Below, one piece after another: positions 1-10,539 of a stretch of DNA of 64,000 nt. Origin of the DNA: Tubulanus polymorphus (taxonomy: Eukaryota; Nemertea; Palaeonemertea; Tubulaniformes; Tubulanidae); the NCBI RefSeq assembly GCF_964204645.1, contig NC_134030.1, positions 16,311,110 through 16,375,109 on the forward strand, written 5' to 3'. The notes under the pieces are model-generated. The model did no database searches and was not told where the DNA came from. It saw only the letters and a list, made by a program, of their open reading frames with translations. The position numbers and the translations under genes are program-made. Position 1 is the first letter of the stretch; each line of letters starts with the position of its first letter.

Positions 1-207
1 ATTTTAGATTCAATATTATCTTCTATTTTAGGTTCAATATTCTCTTCTATTTTTGTTTCAATATTATTATCTATTTTACTTATTCTATATTTGAATTGAT
101 TAAAGTATTCTCCAAAATACTTCCTGTATTCATCATAAGGTATTATATAATATATATCTGGTATCATTTCAATTGGACTTTGTATTTCATATATTCCTCT
201 CTTCCAT
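1..207 (-). pseudogene. Partial gene at window edge, Glu/Asn/Lys-rich repeats
   Basis: The minus strand has an ATG at 207-205 in the same AATAAATGG context as its neighbours, but that frame meets TGA after six codons. A neighbouring frame is open from about 237 to the window edge and contains a Tyr/Ile/Pro-rich segment followed by repeats of the type NIExKIE. The likely reading is one gene with a one-base shift just after its start, running off the window. Function unknown. It continues the same-strand, close-packed array, so it belongs to the virus-like block. Confidence 0.4.
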
Positions 208-239
208 TTATTATAAAAAGTTGTATTAAAATTAAAATT

Positions 240-1374
240 CTAATACATAACACTATTTAATTGAGAATTTACAATATTTAATTGCGCGTCAGATATAATA
301 TAAATGTGTATTTTGAAATTTTTGATTCCTTTCTTCTTTTTCATGAATAATTGTATCCCATCTTTAGTATTCTGTAATTTTTTTCCAGAACCATGTAATG
401 AATTATCCTCTGTTGTTCTAAAATCTAACCATAATGCATATTTATTACCGGTATAATAATCAATTTGATTAATATTACAATTTTCAGATGATTTTACTTT
501 TTCATTCCTAAAATGTTTTCTAATTTCTGGCCATTGATCTATCATTGTCATTCCTTGACAAAATATTTTATTTGCTATACCTTCGATAGTTATTTATACT
601 TTTGTTTTTTCAGGATTATAATAATTATCGACCTGTATTGCGCCATTAGAATATGTTGCAATGGTAAAAAATATCAATATACCTTTAATAGATCTTCTTG
701 GGAAGTTAATATTCTCATTAATAATTTCATCACTTGCATTAATAGTTACAGTTTTAAATTTATCAATATAATCATATAATAATGAAAATCCTTGAGTTTG
801 AATTATACTTGAAATATTTTCATCAGTTACTGTATTATATTCTAAACTTATATTCGATAACCCATATCTTTAACAACGCTAGATAATACAATTTCATTAA
901 CAGGAGCAAATGTTATTTCGAATATAATATCTTCTTGAATTGCGTATTTATATAAAGGTGCATTATTATTTATCAATTCAAAATCTAATGGAATTTTATG
1001 TTTGCTTCCATAAATCTTTTTGATCAAATTATCTGCGGTACGAGTTGCTACTATTGCGTCAATAATATAATCATATCATCATATCATATAACTGTTTCTG
1101 GGCCAATCTTTATAGTTAATTTTTTAATCAAATATCTTCCAACATTATCAACAACATAATTATTATTATTACCAGTTACATTTATACCAGCTGATAAATA
1201 AAAACTATTTGGAACATAAAAAGTATTTTGTGTTAATCGAGGGATTCTAACATATAAAGTTTCATCAGGATTAATATTAGAAGGGTTATGAGTAATTATA
1301 TGATGAGATCTTTCTGCTTTGATAGCAGTAGATATTCTAGGATTCTTAGAAGGATTTATGTAACTCCCACTCAT
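240..1374 (-). pseudogene. Broken capsid-like protein (probable major capsid homologue)
   Basis: The first 96 codons (1374 to 1087, stop TGA at 1084) and the last stretch (551 to 243, stop TAG at 240) are open and match the two ends of one uncharacterised invertebrate protein family. The N-terminal part carries DETLYVRIPRL and a beta-strand-like segment ending KLTIKIGP. The C-terminal part carries ALWLDFRT, then HGSGKKLQNTKDGIQL, then a strand IHIYIISDAQ. The middle (552-1083) still looks coding but changes frame and holds further stops. Beta-rich sequence, size and its place in a virus-like array suggest a double jelly-roll capsid protein; I infer this and have no alignment. The start ATG at 1374 sits in AAATAAATGAG, two dozen bases after the end of the upstream gene. 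At least three disruptions mean no full product. Confidence 0.5.
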
Positions 1375-1394
1375 TTATTTAACAAAAAAATTAA

Positions 1395-3121
1395 TTATCT
1401 TTTTTTTATCATATTCACTAACCCAAAAATAATTGCACTTACCACTGTTATTAAAGATAAGATAATATGTTCAGCAGCAAAGTTAAAGATGTTTCCTGCA
1501 GATTTCAATATAAAACCAACAATCGATGCTATAACTCCAGGTAAAGCTGCAGCAGATTTTTTAGTTCCCATAAATATTTTGCTAATTTTTTTAAACCATC
1601 CTTAACTTTATCTTGTATAGAATTATTATCATTTGGGGGTTTATCTGGTTTATTCGGACTTGGTGTAGATTTCAATGAATTTGATATTGCTAAACCTATT
1701 GTTGTGAATACCATAGTTACAGCTGTTAGAATTGAAAGAATTGTTATACCTTCTAACTTAAATAATAATTTTATTCTATCTTTTAATGATATTTCAGAAT
1801 CTGGTTTTATTATTAAATCTTTAAAAATAACTTTTTTAATATGATTAAGATCATATGATTTTAATAATACATCTCTCTCTTTTTCCTGTAATTCTTTGTT
1901 ATATTTTAAATCATCTATTTCTTTTTCTAAAGCTAACTTTCTGCTTTCATAATCAGCTTCCTCGATTACTTGAAGATTTTTATTTAATTCTAATTGTTTT
2001 AATTCTTCATTTGCATTAGTTAATTCTTTTTCTAACATGGTTATTTTAGAAAATCTCATCTTAATATTAGCAATTTCACCAGCTGATTCTTGCATACCTT
2101 TAATTTCTCTACGTGCTTGTTCAGGAAATGTTTCTAATTCTTCATCAGTTAAATCAAGTAATACTTTTTCTAGTAAAGATTGTATTCGATTTATTCCAGT
2201 TTCAGTACCAGATGTATCTAACATACTATTCATCTCTTCGTCCAATGAATGAACTGTATCACTTAATCTATCAATTTGTTTTTCTAATACTTACTGTAAT
2301 TGACTTGAATAATTATCAATTTGTTGAATATCTCTTCTCGATGTTTCTGGTGTTGAAGATCTTAATTTATCTAATCGATCTGCAAAATCTTCATCATTTT
2401 CTGGGTCAACAAAAGTTGGTTTTTGATTTGGATTTTTAAATGGTGAATAATTGTTAATATCAATATTCGGAATTGGTTCTTTTTCATTTATTCTATCGAG
2501 TGCATACCATATAATTCTGAGTAATTCTCTACCGCCTTTTGAACCTTCAATTGTAGATCTTGCTCACATTTCAGGATGGTACACATCTTTTTGCCCCATT
2601 TTAGATAATTGAATTGATACAGTTTTGTTATTTAATTCAACATTATAAAACCATGTATCATTTTTAAATTTTAAATTATTCATGAATTGTGGATCATCTT
2701 TTCTAATTTGTTCTGAAATATCTTCTGGTTCAATGTTATATGTTATATTTTTTGGTAATAATTCTTCAATAACTGTATTTGTTACACTATGTTTTATGTA
2801 TAATAATTCATTTTCCAATTTAGGGTTTTTTGTTTTTTCTAATCTATCAATTAACTCTTTTCTTTCTGGTCTAGTTTTAATTATTATCTTATCGCGGGTT
2901 CTTAAATAATCTATTAATTTTTCACTTGTTTTAGTATCATCTTTAAATTCATCATAATCATATAATATAGGCCCACTAGAATCATCTTCATCATTATTTA
3001 AATTAGAATTAAATGCTGATCCATCATCATTATCAATATTATTTTCATTAAAATCAGGTTGTGGTTCATCACTTATACCAGGGGCGTCACCAAAAGTATC
3101 CATTGGAATATCTTCTTCCAT
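1395..3121 (-). pseudogene. Long acidic/coiled-coil/membrane protein, interrupted
   Basis: Starts at ATG 3121 in AGATAAATGG. The first 185 codons are rich in Asp, Glu and Asn (a disordered acidic N-terminus) and end at TGA 2564-2566. The same frame is open again to TAA at 2291-2293, then again from there to 1529, so two in-frame stops interrupt one long gene. The third segment holds a long Glu/Lys/Leu coiled coil (about 2130-1850), a hydrophobic segment rich in Ile, Leu and Thr (about 1770-1690) and a Pro/Asn-rich linker. Near 1568 the hydrophobic tail moves to another frame, which runs to TAA 1395-1397 with two further membrane-like stretches. The intact ancestor would have been about 570 aa. 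Function unknown; a virion or membrane-associated structural protein is only a guess. Stops of two different types argue against recoding. Confidence 0.5.
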
Positions 3122-3136
3122 TTATCTAATAAAAAA

Positions 3137-4490
3137 TTAAAATTTAAAATATAATATTCCTCCTATTACAATTCCTATACAAGTTATAGCTAATTTAGCA
3201 TTTTCATGGGATTTATTATCATTGTCAGTTTTAATTATGTCATGTTGAATATTATCAGTTTTTATATCACTGTGTGGGTGCCGTACGGCACCATTTTCTG
3301 TAGTATTGTAATCTTTTATTTTAGAATCATTATTTATTTTTGATATTCTCAGTTTTAGTATCTGTTGATTGAATATGTTTTTTAATTTTTATACCTTCCA
3401 TTAATTTTGGAGCAGTTATAATCTTTTTATTTATATCATTCAATCCAAATGAATTATTTATTGTTGCAGTCTTGATTAAATTATTATAACCAATTATATT
3501 TCCCATTTTTAATATTAAATCATCAGAAATAATTGATAGATTAGGGCCTATACAATAATTTAATCTAATGTGTGATTTATCTAAATAATTTTGATATCTT
3601 ACAATGATTTCTGGAATCGATCTATTTTTATCATTATGAATGGAATCTTCAAATAAAACTTGAAATTGTTTTTGTGTATCAAATGAAGTATTACCATTTC
3701 CAACTATTGGTGATCTTGTTTCAACTTGGGCACCTAGAATACATATCAAATAAGTTCTAATAGATTGATTTATTCCTTGTATTCCAGCTTTAGTAAAACC
3801 TTGACTATTTTCTAAAATAAAATTAATCCAACCATTATTGTTTTGTTGTTGTATATTATTAAAATATTTTGGTAATTCATTCCAATTAAGTGTTCTTATA
3901 TCTGTATTTGTTATTATTTTACCAAATTCTTTAGTATATAATATTCCTAATCCACCCATTGTACCAATTTTTGCTCTAAAATCATTATTTGAATTAATAT
4001 TAAATTCATTACATATTTTATGAAACTTAGAAAAATTAATATTATCATTTAGTTCATTAAAATATTTTGAACCTGGTAAAGGACATTCTAATTCATTCAA
4101 TATTAATTTTATTTGAAAATAAGTATGAAATCTAAAAAGTGATAAAATCAATGGTAAGCTTGGTTCGTTTAAATGATCATTCCAACTTATACCACAGCCT
4201 GTTGTTGCGCAATAAACAGCAAAATTTAATTGGTTATGCCAATACTTGATATTAGATTTTAATAACCATTGTTTTGCCTCATTTAAATTTTTAAAATTAA
4301 TTACGTAAACATTGAATATATTTTCCATCTTTACATTAAAATTATTACTTTCAGTAACATAGATATCTAAATTAATTAATGAATTTAAAACTTCATTTCT
4401 ATATGAAATATCTTTATTAAAATCAATTGCAGGAATATTATATTTAATTGATTTATTATATTGAAAAGCTTTTGGAAAACTATCTACCAT
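3137..4490 (-). pseudogene. Conserved protein of the virus-like block, frameshifted near its C-terminus
   Basis: Starts at ATG 4490 in TATATAAATGG and is open for 386 codons. It is Asn- and Ile-rich, with the landmark CATTGCGISWNDHL around residues 93-106 and FRFHTYFQIK about fifteen residues later, features I associate with a recurrent uncharacterised family in cnidarian and other invertebrate genomes. The frame closes at 3330, but a second frame from about 3345 runs to TAA 3137-3139; it carries GAVRHPHSDIK and ends in a membrane helix (AKLAITCIGIVIGGILYF). One indel near 3345 probably separated this tail. Expected ancestral length is about 450 aa with a single C-terminal membrane anchor. 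Function unknown. It lies between the long coiled-coil gene and a small membrane protein on the same strand. Confidence 0.5.
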
Positions 4491-4506
4491 TTATATAATT
4501 AAAAAA

Positions 4507-4931
4507 TTAATAATTTGTTAATTGTTTTAATAATTTATCTTGTTCTTCAACTGTTATATTACCATTTAAACTTATTATATAATCTAGTGTATTTTTTAAT
4601 TTATTAATTTCTTTTATATTAGTTTTAATTTTTTCTTTATTACTTTTTATATTTAATTTTGAACTTATACCAGTTAAAACACTTGATAACCCTAACACAC
4701 CAATTGATATAGCTAAAGGTATTAATGGACTGAATATTGCTAGAAATGTTATTACAGAACTAATTGTAACTGAACCACTGATAATAAAATAATATAAAAT
4801 TCTACTTTTTAAATATTTTTTATCTTTAAGTCACTTTCAAATTCTAATATTTGTTTTACTAAATATGTTTTTAATTTAGTTTTATTTATATCATGAGGAA
4901 TAATATCAATATTATCAACTTTATCATCCAT
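4507..4931 (-). pseudogene. Small membrane protein, single frameshift
   Basis: ATG 4931 directly follows the stop of the upstream gene, giving TAAATGG. The first 40 or so codons (charged, Lys/Asp-rich) lead into another frame near 4836, which then stays open to TAA at 4507. The second part has a hydrophobic stretch (about 4790-4680, Ile/Leu/Ser-rich with GVLGLSSVLTGISSKL) followed by a Lys/Glu/Asn-rich helix containing EEQDKLLKQL. Total about 141 codons. The layout of charged N-terminus, one or two membrane helices and a coiled C-terminal tail resembles small accessory membrane proteins of the same invertebrate element family. Role unknown. Confidence 0.5.
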
Positions 4932-5345
4932 TTATTTAGCAAAAAAAATTATAACAATAACTGTTCCACCTAAAATCCAAATTATTTCATATTTCTGTTG
5001 TTCTTTACTTGGGGTATAATAATCTGATGATTTAGGTTTGTATAGACGTAATTTTTCTTTATTTGTTACTGCGTTATACAAACTCATTGCATCATCGACT
5101 GATTGAAAATCTCTATGTGAAATCTTCTGATCATATAATTCTTTATTGATGTAATCCATATAGTTTTGTCTTTTTTCTCTATATTCTTCTGCAGCTTTGT
5201 TATATTTTTCTAATGCTAAGCTATGTCTTTTTTGTTCTGATAATGAACCATTTTTATCAATATGCTTAAATAAATAACCACCACCTGTAAATGCTAAAGC
5301 GTTAACAATTGCCGATCCTATAATAGTTATAATTGCAGAAGCCAT
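4932..5345 (-). CDS. 137-aa membrane protein with N- and C-terminal hydrophobic segments
   Basis: Open from ATG 5345 (AATAAATGG) to TAA 4932, the stop abutting the ATG of the next gene. Residues 3-27 are hydrophobic (IITIIGSAIVNALAF), residues 30-110 are charged and helical, with many Lys, Glu and Tyr, and residues 119-135 form a second membrane segment (IIWILGGTVIVIIFF). I recognise this hydrophobic-charged-hydrophobic plan, with an N-terminal MASAI, as a recurring uncharacterised family in cnidarian-type genomes. No catalytic motif is seen. A virion membrane or envelope-associated role is inference from its neighbours. The frame is intact, unlike the larger genes around it. Confidence 0.65.
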   Translation of the reverse strand: MASAIITIIGSAIVNALAFTGGGYLFKHIDKNGSLSEQKRHSLALEKYNKAAEEYREKRQNYMDYINKELYDQKISHRDFQSVDDAMSLYNAVTNKEKLRLYKPKSSDYYTPSKEQQKYEIIWILGGTVIVIIFFAK

Positions 5346-5361
5346 TTATTTAGTAAAATAA

Positions 5362-5592
5362 TTATACATTTATATAGGAGGAATATATTTTTGTTTTTTC
5401 CAAATAATCAATAGTTAAATTAGATAAAGTAACTGCTAATGTTAATTTTAAAATATCATTTATATCAAATCTATCAACATTAACACTTCCCATTTTAAAT
5501 ACTTTTTTTAATACAATTGAATAACCAACAGTTCCAACTGATAATAATGCTCCATTATATAATCCAGTTATTATCCACTTATTACCACTCAT
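5362..5592 (-). CDS. 76-aa small hydrophobic protein
   Basis: ATG 5592 abuts the TAA of the upstream gene (AATAAATGAG), and the frame is intact to 5362. Residues 10-32 are hydrophobic (GALLSVGTVGYSIVLKKVF) and a second moderately hydrophobic stretch lies near residues 46-60. This suggests one or two membrane passes. No family is recognised with confidence. Its position in the tight array of small genes, and its own start context shared with its neighbours, make it likely to be a real gene of the element despite its length. Confidence 0.5.
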   Translation of the reverse strand: MSGNKWIITGLYNGALLSVGTVGYSIVLKKVFKMGSVNVDRFDINDILKLTLAVTLSNLTIDYLEKTKIYSSYINV

Positions 5593-5949
5593 TTATTTAT
5601 CAAAAAAATTACTATCTTCAAAATATTTATTTATCTTAGTTATGATTATTTCAACATTTATAGTATTATTAGTTTCATTTTCATATATTTCAGTTATTAT
5701 TCTTTTAATATCATCAATGATAAAATCTTCATCTAATTCATAAAATCTTAAAGATTCTCTGATTAAATTAGTAATCTTTTTTACATTTAAAGTTTCTTTA
5801 TCTATTGTTTTTTCATACTCAAATGTTGTTTCATTAGAAAATGCAATATTTTTAATATGTGTAATTACATCAGTAATGTTAAATTTCATTTCTTTCTCAT
5901 GTTTAAAATCGAATCCAAAACATATACTCGGCCCAACAGTTATATTCAT
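5593..5949 (-). CDS. 118-aa acidic protein, unknown
   Basis: Open from ATG 5949 (TATATAAATGAA) to TAA 5593. The protein is rich in Ile, Asn, Glu, Asp and Lys, lacks a membrane segment and is predicted largely helical after an N-terminal beta-like start. No motif is recognised. It sits 16 bases downstream of the second capsid-like gene and abuts the next gene, so it is probably co-expressed with both. Intact frame. Confidence 0.5.
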   Translation of the reverse strand: MNITVGPSICFGFDFKHEKEMKFNITDVITHIKNIAFSNETTFEYEKTIDKETLNVKKITNLIRESLRFYELDEDFIIDDIKRIITEIYENETNNTINVEIIITKINKYFEDSNFFDK

Positions 5950-5965
5950 TTATATAGTGAAAAAA

Positions 5966-6698
5966 TTATTCTCTACATCTTATAACTAATTCATATATCA
6001 CAGGAAAATTATTTAAATCAATTAAATATCCATTATGATTTCTAATTTCTAATCTGAAATTATTAAAATGAGGAATGCATGGTTTGAAATCACATTCTGT
6101 TAAATTATAATTTATTTGAGTTCCAAATTGTTTAACATTTCTTAGCGGTAAAATATTTAGTATACTAGAACTACAAATTGTTTCTTTAGTTGCTTCGAAG
6201 GTTTTTGTAGGATCGATTAAATTGCAATGAATATAAAAGTGTGTAAAAGGTATTATATTTGAGATGCCTTCTGCGTTTCCGGTAACTGTAAGCGGTTTAA
6301 TTCCTAACATTTTAGCCATTGGTTTGTTTACCATAAATTTATGTTGTTCATTAGATATCTTTATTCTTATTTTATTAGTACTATCAATTTTATTAAATTT
6401 AATTTCAAATACAGAAGTGCCCCCGATTTTCAACCGAGCTCTTCTATTAATTTCCTGCGCTAATGATTCTAAATTATATAATTCTAAATTATATATTTCT
6501 CATATAAATCATAAACCCTCTATGTTCAAAAGTTTTATCCGATATATCATAAAAAGAATTACATAAACTTACATTTACTAATTTTAAATCAACACAATTC
6601 TTAAATTCTCTATCTAATTGTACTAGTAAATTATGTCATTTATAATTTGTAAGTCTTCTTGAATCAACAAATATTCTATATTCTTTTAATTCTACCAT
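5966..6698 (-). pseudogene. Second capsid-like protein (possible penton/minor capsid), broken
   Basis: ATG 6698 in AATAAATGG starts a frame beginning MVELKEYRIFVDSRR. It meets an in-frame TGA near 6640 and changes frame near 6490. From 6433 to TGA 5966 the third part is open and beta-rich, with FEIKF near its start, LTVTGNAEG in the middle, and near the end LRNVKQFG and a strand pair FRLEIRNHNGYLIDL... VIYELVIRC. Size (about 245 codons), beta content and the strand pattern at the C-terminus resemble single jelly-roll penton or minor capsid proteins of the double-jelly-roll virus lineage. This is inference from pattern, without an alignment. Flanked by the small DNA-binding-like gene (14 bases upstream) and the 118-aa gene. 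Confidence 0.45.
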
Positions 6699-6712
6699 TT
6701 ATTTTACATATT

Positions 6713-7066
6713 TTATTCAAAATCTATTTCATGGTGCCCTTTTTCATTCTTACCTTTATATATGAAATAGAAATCACCTGAACATAATTCTTCTAAATCT
6801 TCACTTGATAATCTATGAAATCTATCTGGTAAATATGTTCTGAATTTATATGTACTTCCTTTTAATCCTTCACATTCTAAGTGGATAACTAATTTATCTC
6901 CATATTTGTTAGTAACTGTATCAATATTTGTAATTAGATATTTATTATGAATTGTTAATTCTGTTAACTTTTTGAATTTATAATCTACAGATTTTACATT
7001 TGTGATATCTTTAATTCTATCTAGAAATGATTTGTTGTTCTCAGTGTGTACTTGTTTACTCTCCAT
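6713..7066 (-). CDS. 117-aa possible OB-fold single-strand DNA-binding-like protein
   Basis: Intact frame from ATG 7066 to TGA 6713. After a charged N-terminus, residues 38-100 alternate strands and turns: LTIHNKYLITNIDTV, KLVIHLECEGLKGSTYKFRTYLP, then a short helix SSEDLEELCSG and a final strand DFYFIYKGK. The strand-turn layout and the ITN...YGDKLVI pattern resemble small OB-fold nucleic-acid-binding proteins. This is a structural guess. It is the first gene inside the terminal hairpin, 62 bases away, and the only gene of the row whose ATG is preceded by AAAATGG and not ATAAATG. Confidence 0.5.
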   Translation of the reverse strand: MESKQVHTENNKSFLDRIKDITNVKSVDYKFKKLTELTIHNKYLITNIDTVTNKYGDKLVIHLECEGLKGSTYKFRTYLPDRFHRLSSEDLEELCSGDFYFIYKGKNEKGHHEIDFE

Positions 7067-7127
7067 TTTAATATCAAATTTTTTATTAAAACTGATTTTA
7101 GAATTCTAGATTAATATTTTAAGAGTT

Positions 7128-7265
7128 ATAGGGAATATGTTGTTCTAGATTAAAGGTTGAGAGGTTGAGTGAGTAGAAAAATAAATTCGAGTGTGCGAGA
7201 ATTTATTTTTCATTTTTTACTCACTCGACCTTTCGACCTTTGATCTAGAACAACATATTCCCTAT
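7128..7265. repeat. Terminal hairpin / inverted repeat of the virus-like block
   Basis: Outer arms 7128-7174 and 7219-7265 pair at 43 of 47 positions. The outermost 23 bases (beginning ATAGGGAATATGTTG) pair without a mismatch. An inner perfect 13-bp stem, GAAAAATAAATTC with GAATTTATTTTTC, lies inside the loop. The arm mismatches are all transitions. In two of them the left arm has TG where the right arm has CG, as expected from methyl-CpG decay after integration. It separates the dense AT-rich gene array from non-coding host-like DNA, so it probably marks the physical end of the element. A bidirectional terminator is an alternative. Confidence 0.75.
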
Positions 7266-10200
7266 TACTAGCATGATTATGAATGACAAGTTTTATAAAA
7301 GTACTAAGTAAGATATGTGATTATGAAATAATCGATTATCATATGAAAATTAAGAATTAGAAACTAAAATATGATTATGAATTAATTATAATAACGGTTT
7401 CGTATTTTAGTGATTAAGATAAGCAATAATAATACGTATTATTCTAGGTACAAATATGAATATTTACATAACACAAGCGTTTAGATTGGTTATATAGATA
7501 TACGCTTTAATCAATTACACGTAGTTAAGTTTTAGTTAATTGAAAGCTAATATAAAGTTTGAGTTTAGAATTTAAGATCTAATATAAATCGTATAATAGG
7601 CCTAAAGACTCTAAAAATATAACAGAATCTGAATATGGCTTACCTGAAATTCGATTGACGACAAACCAATTATGAATTTGATGTCTGTATTTGACGAGAG
7701 CATGAGTAGTCCGAATGACCAAGCCAGGCCTGAGCTGGACATCTTTGACTCAAGCTCCACCGCAAACAAGTTCGGGGTCAGGGCACATATCATTGGTCAT
7801 CATATCATTAGCCATCAGACTCAAAAATCTGACAGGAGACCTAAGTAAATAACACTAAACAAACTGTGAGCCTCGGGTTAATCATTAATTGACTCCGAAG
7901 TTAAGTTTGGCTAATTCTAAGATTTTAGAGACGAATGGCATGCAAACATCCTGTCACTCGTAACAAAGGGTTGCCTACCATATTGCATAAAGATGATAAT
8001 AGAAAGTGAATAAAACTATATTTGGAGAAAAAAAAATGAATATGACATATGTAATCTTTCTTTTTAATCTTTTCTTTCTTTTAAAATTTTGTAGTGTATT
8101 TCCATATCCATTATGACACTGTTTCGATAAAGATGAATTTTGAAAAAGCAGCGCACCATTCTGCACCCTTCTGCGTAAAGACTTTCGTCCGCGAAAGTTT
8201 ATCAAAAATCACAAGTGAAAATTATACAGTGTACGAAATACATAAAACAATAAAACACTGCAAGACTCCGAAAAAGAACGAAGCAGAGACCAGGCAGTAT
8301 ATACGTACACGAAATAAATCGCTGCAGACAGCCGAATGACAAAAAAGAGAATCTTAATAATACATTACACAATTTGATAAGTGCTATATATTGCACGAGA
8401 AAAACAACCGTAAAGGTGACTGTCATAATTGGAATGTCCATGATATCAGTTGCGTTGGATCCACGATTCAGTTATACAATTTCATGTTCTGTCTCATTGC
8501 TTGAGGTAGAAGCAATGCTTGAGTTGACCCACATTTTTTTATGAATTTTAAACGTCGAGGTGTCGTGGGCAGTACAATAGCTCTATCCTGGTGGTAAAAA
8601 GTAAAGCCTGCCTAAAAAGTCACTGGAGAATAAAGAATTCGTCTGATCGAGCGATCTTATGAATTGGAATAAGAAATTTGCTAAGGTATCGACGAGGATT
8701 TGTCGTTCAGAGTGGTAATCACATAAAATTCGTCCAGTCCGTCACTAGATAGGGACGCAGTCAACCTGCAACCAAAATGTCACCAAACTGGGGTAAGACA
8801 ACATTCACCACAATGGACTGCTGCGATGACAGTCCTGAAACTTTGGCAAATTCGATGGTTTTGGTTGTGGATATTCAAAACTGTGGAGCCAATACTCTTC
8901 GCCTTGGCTAATGTCTCCACTTTCACTCAGCACAAATCCACAACTAATAGGCTGCTCGAAGACCCCAAATCCCATTGTCACATAAAGAGCAGGAACCAGA
9001 ACATCAGTTGGTAACTTGGGAAAGATAAGACAAAAAATCGGGATCAGGAAGCGAAAAAATGGATGATCAGACCAAATAGCAGTGAGCCACAGAAACCGAA
9101 AGTCAATCTCATCAGAATGGCAACCGAAAGAAACAGGTATGAGTTCATAGCGTTATGATGAGGGGTAAGAGCGCTGTCTAACAGAAACCTAAAATAGCGA
9201 TATCTTTCATATTTTCTTCGACCTTTTTGGGCACAAAACTTGCAGGAAACTTGCAGGAAATATCTTTTACCTGTGATTTCAGCTATCACAAGTTAGAACG
9301 AAATAGAAAGACTTGCCGGTACAACACGACGTTTCGGTGCGATAATGAATTAAATTTAGCCTAACATTAGGCTAACTAGCTTTTCTGGTTGTTTGAAACT
9401 GTCATTATGTTGATGAATCATCCTAACGATGATTTAGGCGAGTTCTTTGCGCTGATTTTGGTTCTATGGCATTCTATGGCATTGCATTTAGGTTCTTAGA
9501 ACTTCACGGGGTGTTGTTAAAACCCTTGATTCACTTTACATTTGGGATACAAAATCCATTAATTACGATAACAGTTCACTTACCAACATATTTCTGATAC
9601 CGTGCGATGATTTTAATGATTGAAAATTGGACCAGGTGACAATCAAAATTGCATTGTCACCATGTCCGTAGGCCTACGGTATTTAAATCGTTTAATTCGG
9701 ATCGGTTATGTAAACTCCGGATTTTCACATATTTCGGACTAAAATTCATGTCCCTTGACTAGGTAATTATTTATGTTCAAATGAGAACACGATATTCACA
9801 TCTCGTTCAATTGCGAGATTTCGGCCGATCCTCAGCTCGCTGGTGAATTTTCGATCAACCTTAGAGCAAGCCTACACATATAACTGTTGTATTAATAAAT
9901 CAATACATTTTATCTAAATTATTCAGTTGTTGTTTATTTAGGCCTATATATTTTTGCTATATTTTTTAGTCCTTATGAATCCGTAAATCAACATTATGAG
10001 TTTTCCGGTTTGCTCGGCTACCCGTACTGGCGGGGTAGTCTAGATAGGCAAATGAAAGCTCCGGTTTGCTGAACTACCCCTCTTTGCGGGGATGCGGTAT
10101 GATGTTTGATCTGACAGTTTCAAGTGGTTAATGGGTGTTTCAAGTGCTTACAACGATGCTTATTACTTAATGTGGTACATGGTGGTTTAAAAAAAGATTT

Positions 10201-10539
10201 CATAATAATACGCTCAAAGTATAGACCTACCGCGTGGGCTTCGTAGAAAGACCACTGCCTGTGGCCTTCCCAAATTTTAATTGTTCTGTCCGATTTGGTT
10301 TCGTCCAATCGAAAGACTGCCTTAGGTTAGGGCATTTTTGGATCACATCACTCAGGAAATGACTTACGCTTTTGGGCCCTTTCGTCGGTCCCACGTGTTT
10401 CATTTGAGCTATAGACCACAATGGTGACACCATGATGGTCAGAAACTGACCAATTGAGATATTCCCGAGTCTGAACACCTGACTGCGAATTTCGGAAATT
10501 TATCAAGTCATGTTTGTTTTCAAACTACCGAGGTATCAT
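7266..10539. other. Non-coding flank, no supported gene
   Basis: About 3.3 kb with only short chance frames and no splice-flanked homology I recognise. On the minus strand about 8800-9025 stays open for some 70 codons, but has no start, no recognised family and no convincing exon borders. TAGGCCTA-type palindromes occur near 9670 and 9940. Confidence 0.5.

Larger units (their letters stand above)
1..7265 (-). mobile_element. Endogenous virus-like multi-gene element (right-hand part)
   Basis: A compact row of at least ten genes, all on the minus strand, with gaps of 0 to 17 bases, in DNA visibly more AT-rich than everything to the right. From the right end inward the order is: small DNA-binding-like protein, capsid-like protein, three small proteins, a membrane protein, a 386-aa-plus protein, a long acidic/coiled-coil/membrane protein, a larger capsid-like protein and a partial frame at the window edge. 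A 138-bp hairpin bounds the block on the right. I recognise several of these proteins as members of uncharacterised families met in cnidarian and other invertebrate genomes. That they form a virus with jelly-roll capsid proteins (polinton, adintovirus or polinton-like comparators) is inference. No polymerase, integrase or packaging ATPase is visible; they may lie beyond position 1. Long genes are broken, so this copy is probably a fossil. Confidence 0.7.

Noticed and set aside
2291-2566. Stop-codon recoding in the virus-like block
   Set aside because: The interrupted long gene has both TGA and TAA in frame plus a frameshift, and neighbouring genes end normally at TAA and TGA. Ordinary decay explains it better.
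8826-9014. 62-codon plus-strand frame and about 70 open minus-strand codons
   Set aside because: No recognised family, no start or splice borders, isolated in non-coding DNA.
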